DNA of 64,000 bases, taken from Dromaius novaehollandiae (Eukaryota; Chordata; Aves; Casuariiformes; Dromaiidae). Below the pieces are notes generated by a model. The model worked only from the letters and a program-made list of their open reading frames with translations. It did not search any database and had not been told where the DNA came from. Position numbers and translations under genes: made by a program. Of this stretch, positions 47,401-58,399 are shown piece after piece (position 1 is the first letter of the stretch; the number at the start of each line of letters is the position of its first letter). The DNA lies in contig NC_088112.1 of assembly GCF_036370855.1 (NCBI RefSeq), positions 21,196,469 to 21,260,468 of the forward strand. Reading direction: 5' to 3'.

Positions 47401-48239
47401 TGAAAAAATACATAGATCTTTAACTAGTATGAGCAGTTACCTTTGAGGACATCTTTTCGTGAAGCATGACTTTTCTGTGCATGTGGACTTCTTGGCAATT
47501 GCCATATATTCTTCTCCCATTTCACCAGTTGTTGGGTATGGGAGATGATGGTCCATGGAATAGTTGTCTTTTCCAAGAGACGCACATCTGATAACAATTT
47601 AGGAACGAGGCCTTAATTATACACCTGTGTCTCTGAAGCATTGTCCCTTGCGGCTCCCATTATGATGCGGCCAAAGCTGTATTAAGCTTTTTAAACCTCT
47701 TTCCCTACAGTGAGATACCAAAATACGTATTTCGGCCTTTATATAAAACGAATCTGAATTTAAAGGCGTCTAAGTAAATGGGGACAGAGGGACCCAAGGT
47801 GGCCTTTTGGTCCAGTCCGCCGCAATACAGTACGGCTGGGGTCTAGGATGCACGGGGCCATCCTGACGCGACCCTGTGCCGCGCTGCTCGGGGCTCTGCC
47901 GGCTCGGCGCCCGCGGGAGAGCCTGCGCCTGCCTCCCTGCACCGAGGCGCTGAGCCCCGCGCCGCGCTTTCTCGTGGTACGCTTTCGAGAGATGCACCTT
48001 CTCCCTTGGCGGGTGAGGCTGATGCACTGCCTGCTGCGCTCTTGCCGAGAGACTTCTTCAACATCGCCGTGTTGAAACTTTCCGTGCTGACGCGGTGCTT
48101 ATCTTGGAAGATTGCAGAGAGCTTTAGTGGTTTCTAAAAATAGGACTAAGGGAAAAAAGTTGCTTAGTAAGACTGAGAACATGCCAGTGACCTTTTGTGT
48201 GGAGTCTCTGAAGTGCGGTTCACCCAGTCATTAACCATG

Positions 48240-48320
48240 CTGGTGTCAGCGTGGTTCCGCAAGGTAGTGTCTCTGGGATTTTGTTTTCTTTATCGCTTGA
48301 TAAAGAAACCTCAGAATTTG
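48240..48320 (+). mobile_element. Possible CR1-like reverse transcriptase remnant
   Basis: One frame reads VSVVPQGSVSGILFSLSL, resembling the RT motif GVPQGSVLGPILF of CR1-type elements. It is short and isolated, with no confirmed flanking domains. Confidence 0.35.
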
Positions 48321-51300
48321 ATATGAAAAAATCTGCTTCAAAGGATGATTAAGGTTGCAAAGCAATTTAAAAGCTGGAACAGGCTGAAACAACTGTCGCG
48401 GTCCAAGAAGGGTCCATCCATCAGGCTGAACAAAGCAGGGAGCTCATGGGAAAATTATATTAAACACGTAACCAAAGAAATTTTGAAAGCACAACATGAG
48501 GAGACCAAGTTAAGGCTGCACAAGCAAACTTCATTTTAGGAGTTCCTTGTTTCTGAGTGTTCAGCTTTGGACTTCCTAATATTGAGGCATCAAAAGCGGT
48601 CATCAGTGAAAGGATTCGTTACACAGACAGACAACAGAAAAAGAGGCAGTCAGATTCATCGTCTCTGTATAATCTATTATCACAGGATATTGAAAACTGT
48701 AAAAAATGTTCAGGTGAAAGCCTTGGTTACTGGGACAGAATTGCACAGGTGGCTTTATTCTGACAGTTCTTGTCTGGAGGTTGAAGGTTGGTTACATGAA
48801 GGGTATCACACGCAGATCCACAAATACTTGCCAAAACTAAATTTCCACTCTCTTTGCATTTACTACGCACAGGCGGGCATCCTTCTGCAGAAACAGAAAC
48901 CACCAGCTGGGCCCTGATGTCACCTCAGCATCATCAGCTCACCGTGATGGGAACTGGGAGTTTCCATTCCCTTCCTGCTATTGCCATGTGTCCTGATGTA
49001 CCTAAGGCTGCCTTCAGAATCGAGATGGATCCTGGGAAAATGATCTGATGGTCATCAGACCGTCATCAACACTTTGAATTCTGCTTTGTATTTATTATGT
49101 AAGATATCTTGAATTTTTTTGCCCAAAGCACCTGCTATACTCACATCATCCCTGGCTCTCGGATCCAGTTTATGGAGCTTCACTGATTTGCATCTGTGGA
49201 TTGATCATGAGTGTTGGCTTTTTTTTCCCAGTGATACTGATGATGTCTATCATCCATATCATGCTAGCACAACCATCTCAAGCTCATGTCAGGAAGGTAT
49301 TTATAAATGTAAGCCCTCGCTGTACTTTTCTTATCATATAGAGCCACTGGTTTTTGGTAGACAAATGTGTACGTAATGCGGCAAAAGTTATTGTGTGCTT
49401 GAAAATACGAAAATAATCAAGAAACACAGAGACTACAAAGAAGTTATTCTATGCACTGCTCAGGCCACTGCAAAATATGGTGAGGGACTGCTCGGCTGCT
49501 GTGGCAAGCCCACTGGAGAGGAAGGACGCGTGCCTTTGCCGGGGCTCTGGGTCCCGGTGCCTCGCGCCCCGCCAGCACTGCACTGCCCCGGGAACGAGCC
49601 TCCGCTGCTGCCTCCCCTCACCCGCTTGCTAAGAAAAATACCCAATCGAACATGGAAACAACCCATAACTGGTTTTAAGGATGGTTTGCGTATCTGGGCA
49701 ATAGGAACACGAAAAGGTAGAGTTAGAGGCGGAGGAGGATGGACGTCAGCCTCCGCTAGGCGTTGGGAAGACCCGACCAGACTGACTCCGCCAAACACGC
49801 CTGATGTTATGGTTTATATTTTTATCATCCAAAAAAAATTTGCCTGAACTCGTCTAAATACAGCCGCTGTTCTCATCGCACAGCAGCAGCAGAGCTGGGG
49901 CCCCTCACACTTGACCCTCACATTTTTCATAACGAAACACGTGACATTAGATTTGCTAAAAGCAAAACTTTCGCACAAGTCTGAAACATGCTTCCAAAAA
50001 CATGAAAGAATTATTTAATCCGGATCGCCCAACTGTAATGTTTGACAATTCCGGGATAAACAGTGTATATTTGTAAACAAACACACATTTTTGATATAAG
50101 TTACTGGGCCAAAAGCAAATCAACGGAGATTCCTGAGATTCCCCTTGGGAGACGCTCGCTCGGGCGAGCAGGGACCCCGCACGCCAACCAGACCCTCGGC
50201 TCAGCGCGGGGGCAATCCGTGCCCGAGGGCAACGCGGGCCGTGGAGATCTGCGCTGCCGTGGCTGCAGTGCAGCAGCGGACATTGATTCATCTCATCTGC
50301 GTTTTGCCACCTCGTTTCCAGTAACCCCGTGGCTACAGCAGGCAGCAAACATTTTCCTACATGCTGACAGCTACCAGGCAGCGATGGCAGCTACGGGGGA
50401 GGACTCGCTGCTCACTTGCCCTGTGCACAGAAACGTTAGGACTTTTTCAGCGCCTACTACACTAATAATACAAGATTAGCACAACACGCTAGCTTCAGAG
50501 GAAATAATTTCATTGAGCTAACGTGCAGTTCTGTTTGCACTCAGGATACACAGCACCCGGCTTTCCCCACGTCTGCCAGCACCGCACGACTGCAGAAACC
50601 CCTCCGGCTTCGCGTATCAGAGGTGGTTTGTGGCAGGCAGTAGTGGACCTAGTTTCAGTGCCGGTCTCTTTCGGGACCTCTGCGCGCTGCCGCGGCGCGT
50701 GCCCCCAGCACTCCCTCCTCGCCCGGCGCGGTTCGTTTTCTAGACGTGTTTTCTCCACGCCCCTGGGGCCGAGCGCACAGAAAAGGCACACGCGCTGACG
50801 CAATGGCCACTGATGACTGTGCACAAACCTTCCTGTGCACCAGTGTCTGATATAGGTCAAGAGCAAAAGTTTGCCACAGGTATGCTGCTTCTTAGAAAGG
50901 TCTTCTACGGGTTTCTTAGAACGGACTTGTGTATTATTTTACAAGGAATCTGTGGTTTCATAAATTGCGAAAGTTGGTACGGTGGTTGGATGCTCACCGT
51001 TTTACAAAGCACTAGGGCAGTTTGAAGTCGGAGGCTTTGGGGAGAGTTTCTTCAACTACAGCTGCTAAACGTCTAATGGGTCAGGCTATGGGCTTCACTT
51101 GCAGAGGCTAAGCTACATGCTGATCATGTAGCCCTCGATAACTAGGTTATGTTTTTGTGACTCCTCCTTTACCACCAACACACAGCTGTTCTTACTCATC
51201 CGTTGCAGAAACTGGGAGCAAAGATTCTGTAAACCAGGATGTACGTAAGAGATTTGGTCAATTAAACACACTAGCCTTCTCTGTAAAGAGAGCAATAAAG

Positions 51301-53324
51301 ACTATTGAGATAAGATAGCCGTAGCTGAGTCTGCAGGACATGATGCAATCCCTCTTAGGGCACCCGAAGCTCTCCGCAACGTGACCGCCGGCAGCCGGCA
51401 CGCCGCGGGAGCGCGAGGACCACGAGCCCTCAGGGAGCGGAGGAAGGCAGCCGCGACCCAGCCACGACAACGGGGCCGGAGCCCGCGGGACGGTCAGCTC
51501 AGCGTGAGCTCCAGGGAAGCGGTCCTTCACCAGCCTGTCCTGCTACAGAACAAGGCGATAAAATTAAATTTGAAGTCATCAGTAAGGATTTGCATTCTTG
51601 ACATTTAGGTGTCCTCCGACAGACTGCCTGGCCTCGCAGGCGAGGGAGAGGGGCAGAGCGAGGTGCTGCTGGACGCCGGCGGGCTCGGCAGTGACAACCT
51701 CACGGGCCAGGTGGAGAAAGCGTCTTTCTGGCCCCAGATCCAATAAAAAAATTCATTACCTATTTGGATCATAAAACAGGGAAAATCCTTTCTAGATCTG
51801 GGTGTTACGTGGCCTCGGGAAGAGTAGAAACCGCTGGAAAGGCAGGATCAGGATCACAGGCCATGGCCAAAGGGGCTGAAATCAGTAAGATGGCACAAAA
51901 TGAGGACAAGGCATAAAGTGCTACAATTAGGGAGGCCAATGGTCAAAAATCATCAAAACACACAAACACAAGCGCCGAAGGATCGCAAAAGTCAGCGACG
52001 TTTGCCGCTTTATGAGTGGCCAGACTCCCCTTGGGAGGTATCAACAGGCCGCTAGATGCAAGACACGGCAGATAGTTATTCCGCTGTGCCCATCCCTGGA
52101 GACAGAAGTGTTTTGCCCCTGCAGTGCAAAAAGCATTTCCTTCGCGAAACACTTCCTCGGAATACGACACCAACACCAGACCGCGATGCTGTTTTTCCAC
52201 AGCCGCCCCAGCGTGGCTTTCTGCTTACTTTAACGATCTAGAGCGGAGCCAATAAAACAGTCATAAAACTCTCAGCGCTGGCGTTCGTCTCGGATTATCG
52301 CCACGGCGTGCGGTGCTCGGGTAGATGCTCTCCGCAAGCATCGCGGCCGCGGGGCGGTGGGAGCCAGCGCTCGGTGCCAGGGCACTGCGGGCCCCTCGCT
52401 GCCGCTCCGGCCGCCGGGTTTGGCACCTGCCGCGGCGCTGGACCGCTCGCCCCCCCCAGCCCCCCCAGCCCGCGGCTCCGGAGGGACTCGTCCTAAAATA
52501 CGCCTGACCCTGACAGCTGCGCTTAAAATTCGGGGGATTACCAGAGAAGTGTCACAGATCACCGCAGGAATGTGGAAGGAATTATTAAGCGGGGCTTAGA
52601 TGCTGATGAAATGATGGGGAAAGCATCGGTCACGGCTGGAAACTACCCCTTCGGTGGAAAGGCAGCACGGGGGCACGCTGCGGCGGGGGAAGGCGCCTGC
52701 CGAGGCTGCGAGCTGATACGGGATGCGCCCCGGGGGACACGCTGCCTCCTTTTCCCTCCCACTTCACATTTTTTAGAGACTGGGGAAAGTGACGGTGTCG
52801 ACTAAAAATGCTCCTTGCAGCGGAGTCTGCTTCACATTGCAGCTGGAGAAACACAGGTCGTTACAGCAGGTTAGACATTTCAGGGAAAAAACCTACTCAG
52901 GTTAGGTATTTTGGGGAAAAAAATCCTCAGTGAAGCTAACAAACTACATCCTAGAGATGGGAAAATGCAAAACCCACATGTGACTTGAACATACCAGAAA
53001 ATAAGAGGAGCTAAACCGAGACCGAGCCGTCAGTTCCTCCCCCCTACGTGCATAAAGCACCTGGACGCGGGCCGAGGGGGTGCTGCCCCCCAGAAGGTCC
53101 CGGTCGGTGGGGTCTGGCCAGAAGAAAGTCACGGCTGATTTTTAAAACCCCTTTCAGTTCCTGAAGGTTAAGAGCAAACGAGCAACAGCAAAGCGGATCA
53201 TGTCAGCTGCAGCGTTTGGAACAAGTAGTTTAGTCTGCCCTTTAGATTTTCCATTTGGTTAGTAAGAATAACTTCACTTAAATTTTTCCCCATCTAAAAT
53301 CAATAAGATCAATAAATCCATTTA

Positions 53325-53600
53325 TTTTATATATATATATAAACACACACAAAATTATATATATAAAATAAATATATATTAAAATTCAATTATAAATATA
53401 TTTTTATATAATGTAAGTGTTATAGCATATAAGATATATTAGGTTATATGCACTTACATGTTGTAATTATATGTAATATTATATATTATATTATATATTA
53501 TATATCATATAATACATAGAGTATTACATATAACATTATATTACAAGTATAAATTATCTATATGCACACGAGTATATATGAATATGCATTATATAGTATC
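53325..53600. repeat. AT-rich block with inverted TATATTATA arms
   Basis: About 275 bp almost free of G and C, made of TATA/TTATA repeats and self-complementary arms. It lies 1.5-1.8 kb upstream of CSF2. Confidence 0.9.
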
Positions 53601-54988
53601 ACAAGCAGACTAGGGGAAAATGACTGACATTGCTATATACCTACTGTAAAATAGGTCTGCGTATAACTTCTCAAAAGAGCAGGTAAGCAGCGATTCACCT
53701 TTGGCTGGAGAAATTTCTCCTAGACCCTGCTGTAAGACCCTGGTCTGGGTCTGGCGTTATTGAGGACTTTCATTAGTATTTTGGATTAAAGGGCAAAAGT
53801 GCGAAGTCTGCGCTAACGAAATCGGGGGGAGCGGTCGGGCAGGGGCAGAGCACGGGGCAGGGTTTGCGCTGCCTCCCCAGCGAGGTGCCCGCAAGCCCCC
53901 CCCGAGCTTTAATCCGCTTCTCGGTAGCTCTGGAAGTAACAAATACCCTGACAATGCTCTGATATGGAAACTGCCGTTGCACGCTTGAAATCAAATGTGG
54001 AACGCGACCTCCTGGCACCCACCTTCCCCCCGGCCCCCGCCAGCCCGGTGCGGGCTGCCGGCGGGTAGAACCGCCCTACCTGGCCGTGCCGGGACGGCTC
54101 GGCGTCCCTGCCGGGGCTCCCGCTAACGCCGGCCTGGGGACAGCTGCTCTTGCGAAAAGCCGATTTCTTCGTGTGCACAGTCCAACCCGCTTCCGAATCG
54201 TTCCGCACCAAACGTCCCCATTTGTTGCTCGTAAGTGGCTTGGGCACCGCGCCCGCAGCTCGGCGCAGGCTACATCAGCCCCGGCTGCTTCCGACGCTGC
54301 AGCGACAGGGACGAGGGGACGGGAGCGGACGTGCAGGCCCGGACTCGATGACAGCAGCTGCTGGAATTCTGGATTCCCGTCAATAATCCTTATTCATTTA
54401 AGCAGTCTCAGTTGCTGTTCAGGTGGTGCTAGAAGCCTTTTCTTTCACAGCCCCACGGGACAACGCGCTTCCCTGAGGCCCCCGGGGGCTCTCCCGAGAG
54501 CCCGAGCACCTCTGGCTGACCGGCGATCTGACCCAAAGCAAGTCGCAATACGTTTCCCCAACTTATCCACAGCATTCTCTATAGGAACTGTACAGAAAAA
54601 TACGGTATTTTTACATCAAACTTAAAAAAATGTAAACATTGCAGCATCAAGCATCACAACCCAAGTTTTCTGGGGTGTCTCTACATTTTCTTTACATGGT
54701 CTCCAAACTTCTGAAAGCACTGAAGAATTAATATAAGAGACGTAACTCTCTAACATATGTGTTTGCGTCTGTATATGTCTATATATGCAAACGCATATGT
54801 ATAATCCATGAACTTGGTCTCTAGTGCCTCTGCACATGTACACACATGCATATTTACATTTTACCCCCGTTAAAGAGCTGTAGAGCACATCTTGGAGGTA
54901 TGCAACGAAGGGGGGGGTCAGTTGTCGGTTCTTTAGGCTGGCTCTTGGTTGAGGCAGTACGTAGGCTCTTAATCAGTTGAAGAACCAG

Positions 54989-55027
54989 CAGATTCCATTC
55001 TGCAGGTAAATCCTCCCCGCCTCCCCG
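54989..55027 (+). promoter_or_regulatory. CSF2 CK-1 / kappaB-like / GC block
   Basis: CAGATTCCAT (54989-54998), CAGGTAAATCCTCC (55003-55016) and CCCCGCCTCCCC (to about 55,026) occur in the same order and spacing as the mammalian GM-CSF promoter CK-1 (GAGATTCCAC), kappaB (CAGGTAGTTCCCCC) and GC elements. In mammals these bind NF-kappaB and Sp1-type factors on T-cell activation. The match is to remembered human sequence. Confidence 0.75.
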
Positions 55028-55053
55028 TTAGCATGAGCGTGTTTGTGGTGAGG

Positions 55054-55070
55054 CATTAATCACTTCCTCT
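55054..55070 (+). promoter_or_regulatory. CSF2 CLE0 element (AP-1/Ets/NFAT composite)
   Basis: CATTAATCACTTCCTCT differs from the mammalian GM-CSF CLE0 (CATTAATCATTTCCTCT) at one base. It sits about 10 bp upstream of the TATA box, the same position as in mammals. It is strong support for naming the gene CSF2 rather than IL3. Confidence 0.85.
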
Positions 55071-55079
55071 CGCACGGCA

Positions 55080-55085
55080 TATAAG
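55080..55085 (+). promoter_or_regulatory. CSF2 TATA box
   Basis: TATAAG within GGCATATAAGAGG, 69 bp before the start codon. This predicts a transcription start near 55,110 and a 5' UTR of about 40 nt. Confidence 0.85.
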
Positions 55086-55148
55086 AGGAACCGGAGGCAG
55101 AGGCATGCACAGCAGCTCACCCAGCCCAGGCGCAGAGCCGACGCCACG

Positions 55149-55310
55149 ATGCTGCCCCGGGCTTTGGCTGTGCTGGTCCTGGGAGCGCTCTGCAGCGCGG
55201 CACCCGCGCCGGCACCCGCGCTCCCCAACGCCCCGGCGCGCCCGCCGCGGGACCTGTGCCCCGGCGTGGCTGTCATCCAGGAGGTTCTCGTGGACGTTGG
55301 CAGCCTGGCA
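55149..55310 (+). CDS. CSF2: CSF2 exon 1
   Basis: 54 codons: signal peptide, Ala/Pro-rich linker (APAPAPALPNAPARPP), Cys37 and helix A. The donor is GCA|GTAAGT. The ATG follows GCCACG, a good initiation context. Confidence 0.88.
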
Positions 55311-57228
55311 GTAAGTGCATTTGCTTTTAACGAATTCCGCTTGGCAGGTTTTCTGCTCTAAGTTTCGTTTCGACGTTGCTAACCTCGTTTTCTCTTGATC
55401 AGGTTGACAGAAGCCTCACCGTACCTGTGGACGTTAGGGTAAGAAATCGCATATGTTTCTTTCGTTTAAAAATACTGTCTTGAATGCCCAAGTTTCGTTG
55501 CCACTTCACAACTTCAATCGCATTACGACGGCTCCAGAAACCCAGGGAAACGCAAAGCTGTTGCAAGAGCCCACTGAAGGCTCCTGCCCCTGCTGGCACC
55601 TTCCGCAGGGTCTCCCGGGGCCACAGGTCCTACGTGTGCTCCGCGCTCCTCTCAGCAGGCGCAGAGATTCACTCTGAACCATTTATGCTACGGAGAGGTC
55701 AAAACTGCTGCTTGATTGACATCCCACAGAGCCCCGTGGCCGCCCCTGGGCCCTATTCTGCTGCAAATCCAGCAGAAAAAATGAGCTTTTTAGGGTGGAG
55801 ATCAGCAGTACAAGGGAGAGGCAGGACCCCATCTCCTGCCAGATGGGACCCAAACAGCATCAGCCCCTCTTACTTGCAGGGAGAAGGAGCCGAAAATTCG
55901 TACCATTAGTCACAGTTAATTGTATTTTATTGAGACAATTCTCGTCCAGTCTCAACAGAGATACGATAGCAAGTAATAAAGTCTGAAACACTTGCAGTAA
56001 AGGCTCTGCCTTCCCTTTCCTTCAGAAATATCCACCTCTGGCAGTGGATACTTCCACACTGTGCTGGTCCGGGTGACAGTGGCACCTGCAACTTGCACTG
56101 GAAGCAGCGGGAAAGTTTCCTCCCTAGCATAACTTCTTAAAAAATTACAGCTTGTACTATGTTTTTCTAAATTTGGTGTCTGGTAAATTGATGAGTACAA
56201 AATAAGGGGCTGTGTTTGGAGACACAGTTTTTAAGAGGTATTTAAATTCCTGTGATACGATGCATTATGGATGTGTTACTAAGGAATCGCACAATTGTTG
56301 GAAATAACTGAACTGTTTTTGCAGGCGAAAAAATGCATGCGCCACCACCTGAAAACGTTTTTGGACTCCCTGGCCACTCTTGATGGAAAAATCGCCCAAA
56401 AACTGGCAAAACTCCACTCCTGTAAAGAGCTCTTCACCCAAGTAAGCTTGGCTTTGTGCTTTCTCTTAAATACCTCCTGGATTATTGCAGAATGGGTGCG
56501 TTGGCCGCAATAAGGGGCCGGGAAGGCGGCCCCGCAGCCCCCCATGGCCTCCCTCCGCCGAGGGCACCGGCCGGCCGGCGGCTGGTCCCTGCTCGGGGGC
56601 GATGGGTGCTGGCCGCTGCTCTCCCGGGCACGGAGGAATTGCTCGCGCCGGTTTCGCCGGTGCCCTGCCCCGGCCGTCCCGCTTGCGCTTCCCTATGACG
56701 TGGGCACTAGAGATCTCCCCGCTTCAAAGCTAATGTCGTTTAGAAAGGTACAACCGCGTCTTCTGTTTTCCTCTTCGAAGCACTCTCCCTTAAACCGGGT
56801 GCTGCTTCCTTTTACCGCTGTAATCTCAATTGCAAGAGAGATAATAATACGAAAAACAACAGATGTAAACGGAAACCGTGGCAGAATCTGATCTCGGGAC
56901 ATCCTTTGCATTTTGCCTGGTGTGGCTGATCACAGATACCACGTTGTATAACGCACACCTCGTAATGTTGCCTTTGCCTTTAGAGGCTTCCTCACGGAGC
57001 TTTCCAAAATCCCTCAGGTGATATTATAGCATATTTTACTAGTATTCGTTAAAAAACAGATGTATCAAATAACAGAGAGTTAAGTATGATATTCCAATTA
57101 CCTGATGAATTATATCCTCAATTTTTTTTAAGGAACCTGACGAGGAATGTGAGACTGCAGAAGTGGATAACAAGTCATTCAAGACAAAAATCGAAGTGTT
57201 CCTTCTCTTCCTGAACGAGCAGCTTTAA
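55149..57228 (+). CDS. CSF2: CSF2, granulocyte-macrophage colony-stimulating factor
   Basis: Secreted four-helix cytokine that signals through the CSF2RA/common beta receptor to drive myeloid growth and activation. Exons 55149-55310, 55403-55438, 56325-56441 and 57133-57228 join in phase 0 to 136 residues; human is 144. It has a signal peptide (about 1-17, MLPRALAVLVLGALCSA), a Pro/Ala linker, helix A with VIQE (Glu45 at the receptor-contact position), and cysteines at 37, 70, 99 and 111. C70 and C111 match the conserved GM-CSF pair. One N-glycosylation sequon, NKS, is at 118. The four-exon plan with a tiny exon 2, the promoter elements and a 3' AU-rich element all fit CSF2. IL3 is the alternative: the N-terminal Cys is IL3-like. 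However, IL3 has five exons in mammals and lacks this promoter. Confidence 0.88.
55403..55438 (+). CDS. CSF2: CSF2 exon 2 (36 bp)
   Basis: Twelve codons, VDRSLTVPVDVR, after a 92-bp intron. The acceptor is TTGATCAG and the donor is AGG|GTAAGA. Mammalian CSF2 has a 42-bp exon in this place. Confidence 0.88.
56325..56441 (+). CDS. CSF2: CSF2 exon 3
   Basis: 39 codons with helices B and C: KKCMRHHLKTFLDSL, then KIAQKLAKLHSCKELF. The acceptor is TTTTTGCAG and the donor is CAA|GTAAGC. Confidence 0.9.
57133..57228 (+). CDS. CSF2: CSF2 exon 4 and stop
   Basis: 31 codons plus TAA: EPDEECETAE, then helix D SFKTKIEVFLLFLNEQL. The C-x(n)-SFK-x-x-(I/L)-x-x-FL pattern matches human CSF2. The C-terminal tail with the human fourth cysteine is absent. 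Confidence 0.9.
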   Translation, partial: EPDEECETAEVDNKSFKTKIEVFLLFLNEQL

Positions 57229-57342
57229 AACATGCCCAGCCAGAATGATTGTGCCAAATCCGAGGAGCAACAAAGAACTCTAATTCTACTCCATCTGAAG
57301 ATGGGATTCTACTGTTCACTGATTCTCAGGAATATGGTTATG

Positions 57343-57424
57343 GAATATTTATATATATAGCTATATGTTGTAGATATGTATATGTTTATATACATATAAA
57401 TATATACATAAATATATATAAAAA
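57343..57424 (+). repeat. TATA-rich tract in the CSF2 3' UTR
   Basis: TATATATA/ACATATAAATATA simple repeat between the stop codon and the AU-rich element. Confidence 0.9.
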
Positions 57425-57570
57425 GCAATGTTACGACAGCAGGCATGTTTTCTGTAACGACTAAAACATGCTGCTCACTTGAAAGACTGAAGTATTTTTA
57501 AGAAGATTTAAATATTTTAAATAGTTTTAATAGTTTAACTGATGCTGTAATGATCCATTAAGAAAGCCGT

Positions 57571-57624
57571 ATTTATTTATTTATTTATTTATTTTATTTA
57601 TGGATATTTAAAAATATTTATTTG
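57571..57624 (+). promoter_or_regulatory. CSF2 3' UTR AU-rich instability element
   Basis: Overlapping ATTTA pentamers (57571-57600) followed by further ATTTA copies to about 57,622. This class of element recruits TTP/AUF1-type proteins and makes cytokine mRNA short-lived. It is the classic GM-CSF ARE. Confidence 0.93.
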
Positions 57625-58372
57625 GATAATGCCGTATTTAAGTACTTTCTTTAGGAGGTTGCTATTTAATAACGAGCGATGGGGAGCTACGCGGATGCTG
57701 TTTCCTTATCCCCACCACACTGTTTTCTCTATCACACTATTCAAAGCAACTTTTTCAAGGCTCGGCTCTCCAGCGCCCGCGTCCCCCCGAAGTCGGGGCG
57801 TCCCTGCGCCCATCGGGGCCACTTGCGGTGGCCGACGCGGACGCTGGCACAGTCCCGAGCCCGGCAGGAGCCCGGTGCCCCCGGCCCGGGCAGAGGACTT
57901 GCCGGCCGCGCTTGTCATGCGCCGGCCACCAAATACGACCAGATGCAGCTCTGGGAGACGCTGGTCGACCCTTCCTGCACCTTGGAGCAGACTTACTTCA
58001 TCTGAGCTCAAATCTCTGCTCATCCCCTAGGCATTTTGACTCACTGGTTAAATGAGTTAAAAGAATGGTAACTTCAGCCACTGCATGTTTTATTATTCCT
58101 TCTCTTACTAAGCAGAGCAGTGTCACCAAAAATAACCAAATTCTGAATAATAGACAAACAACCGCTTCTCTGACGATGTGGGTTGCCCTCTCTCAAAGTG
58201 CATTCAGCTGGTACGAGGCGTTTCCCACACCTGACGCGAGCTGAGTTTCATTGAGCTGAATGGGGTAATACTTGTATTTTAATTCGTATTTAAGTATCCA
58301 CAGCTATGGGAGCTACTTAAAAGACGTGTATGCTTGTAAAACTATCAATTTAGATTCCAGAAGTTAATATTT

Positions 58373-58378
58373 AATAAA
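58373..58378 (+). terminator. Candidate poly(A) signal for CSF2
   Basis: The first canonical AATAAA downstream of the stop codon; another is at 58507. It would give a 3' UTR of about 1.1 kb. A variant hexamer nearer the AU-rich element cannot be excluded. Confidence 0.35.
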
Positions 58379-58399
58379 ATGGTATTCAATAAGGATGTT

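Larger units (their letters stand above)
41401..54950. other. Intergenic region between ACSL6 and CSF2
   Basis: AT-rich background with short CpG-rich islets (about 42.0-42.1, 45.4-45.5, 46.2, 47.85-48.05, 49.5-49.6, 50.15-50.3, 50.7-50.8, 51.37-51.5, 52.3-52.5, 54.0-54.15 and 54.25-54.5 kb), AT microsatellites and one retrotransposon remnant. No exon of a known gene was identified. One short membrane-spanning open frame near 44.3 kb is listed separately. Confidence 0.6.
55311..57132 (+). other. CSF2 introns
   Basis: Introns of 92 bp (55311-55402), 886 bp (55439-56324) and 691 bp (56442-57132), all GT-AG. The third contains a GC-rich patch at about 56,510-56,690. No repeats or extra exons were seen. 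Confidence 0.8.

Noticed and set aside
47843..48075. GC-rich open frames with a signal-like start near 47.85 kb
   Set aside because: Both strands read open through a CpG-rich islet, with no splice sites, AU-rich element or family motif.
55149..57228. Calling the cytokine IL3
   Set aside because: The four-exon plan, the CLE0 and CK-1 promoter elements, the VIQE helix A and the C70/C111 spacing fit CSF2 better, although the N-terminal Cys is IL3-like and IL3 is the gene next to ACSL6 in mammals.
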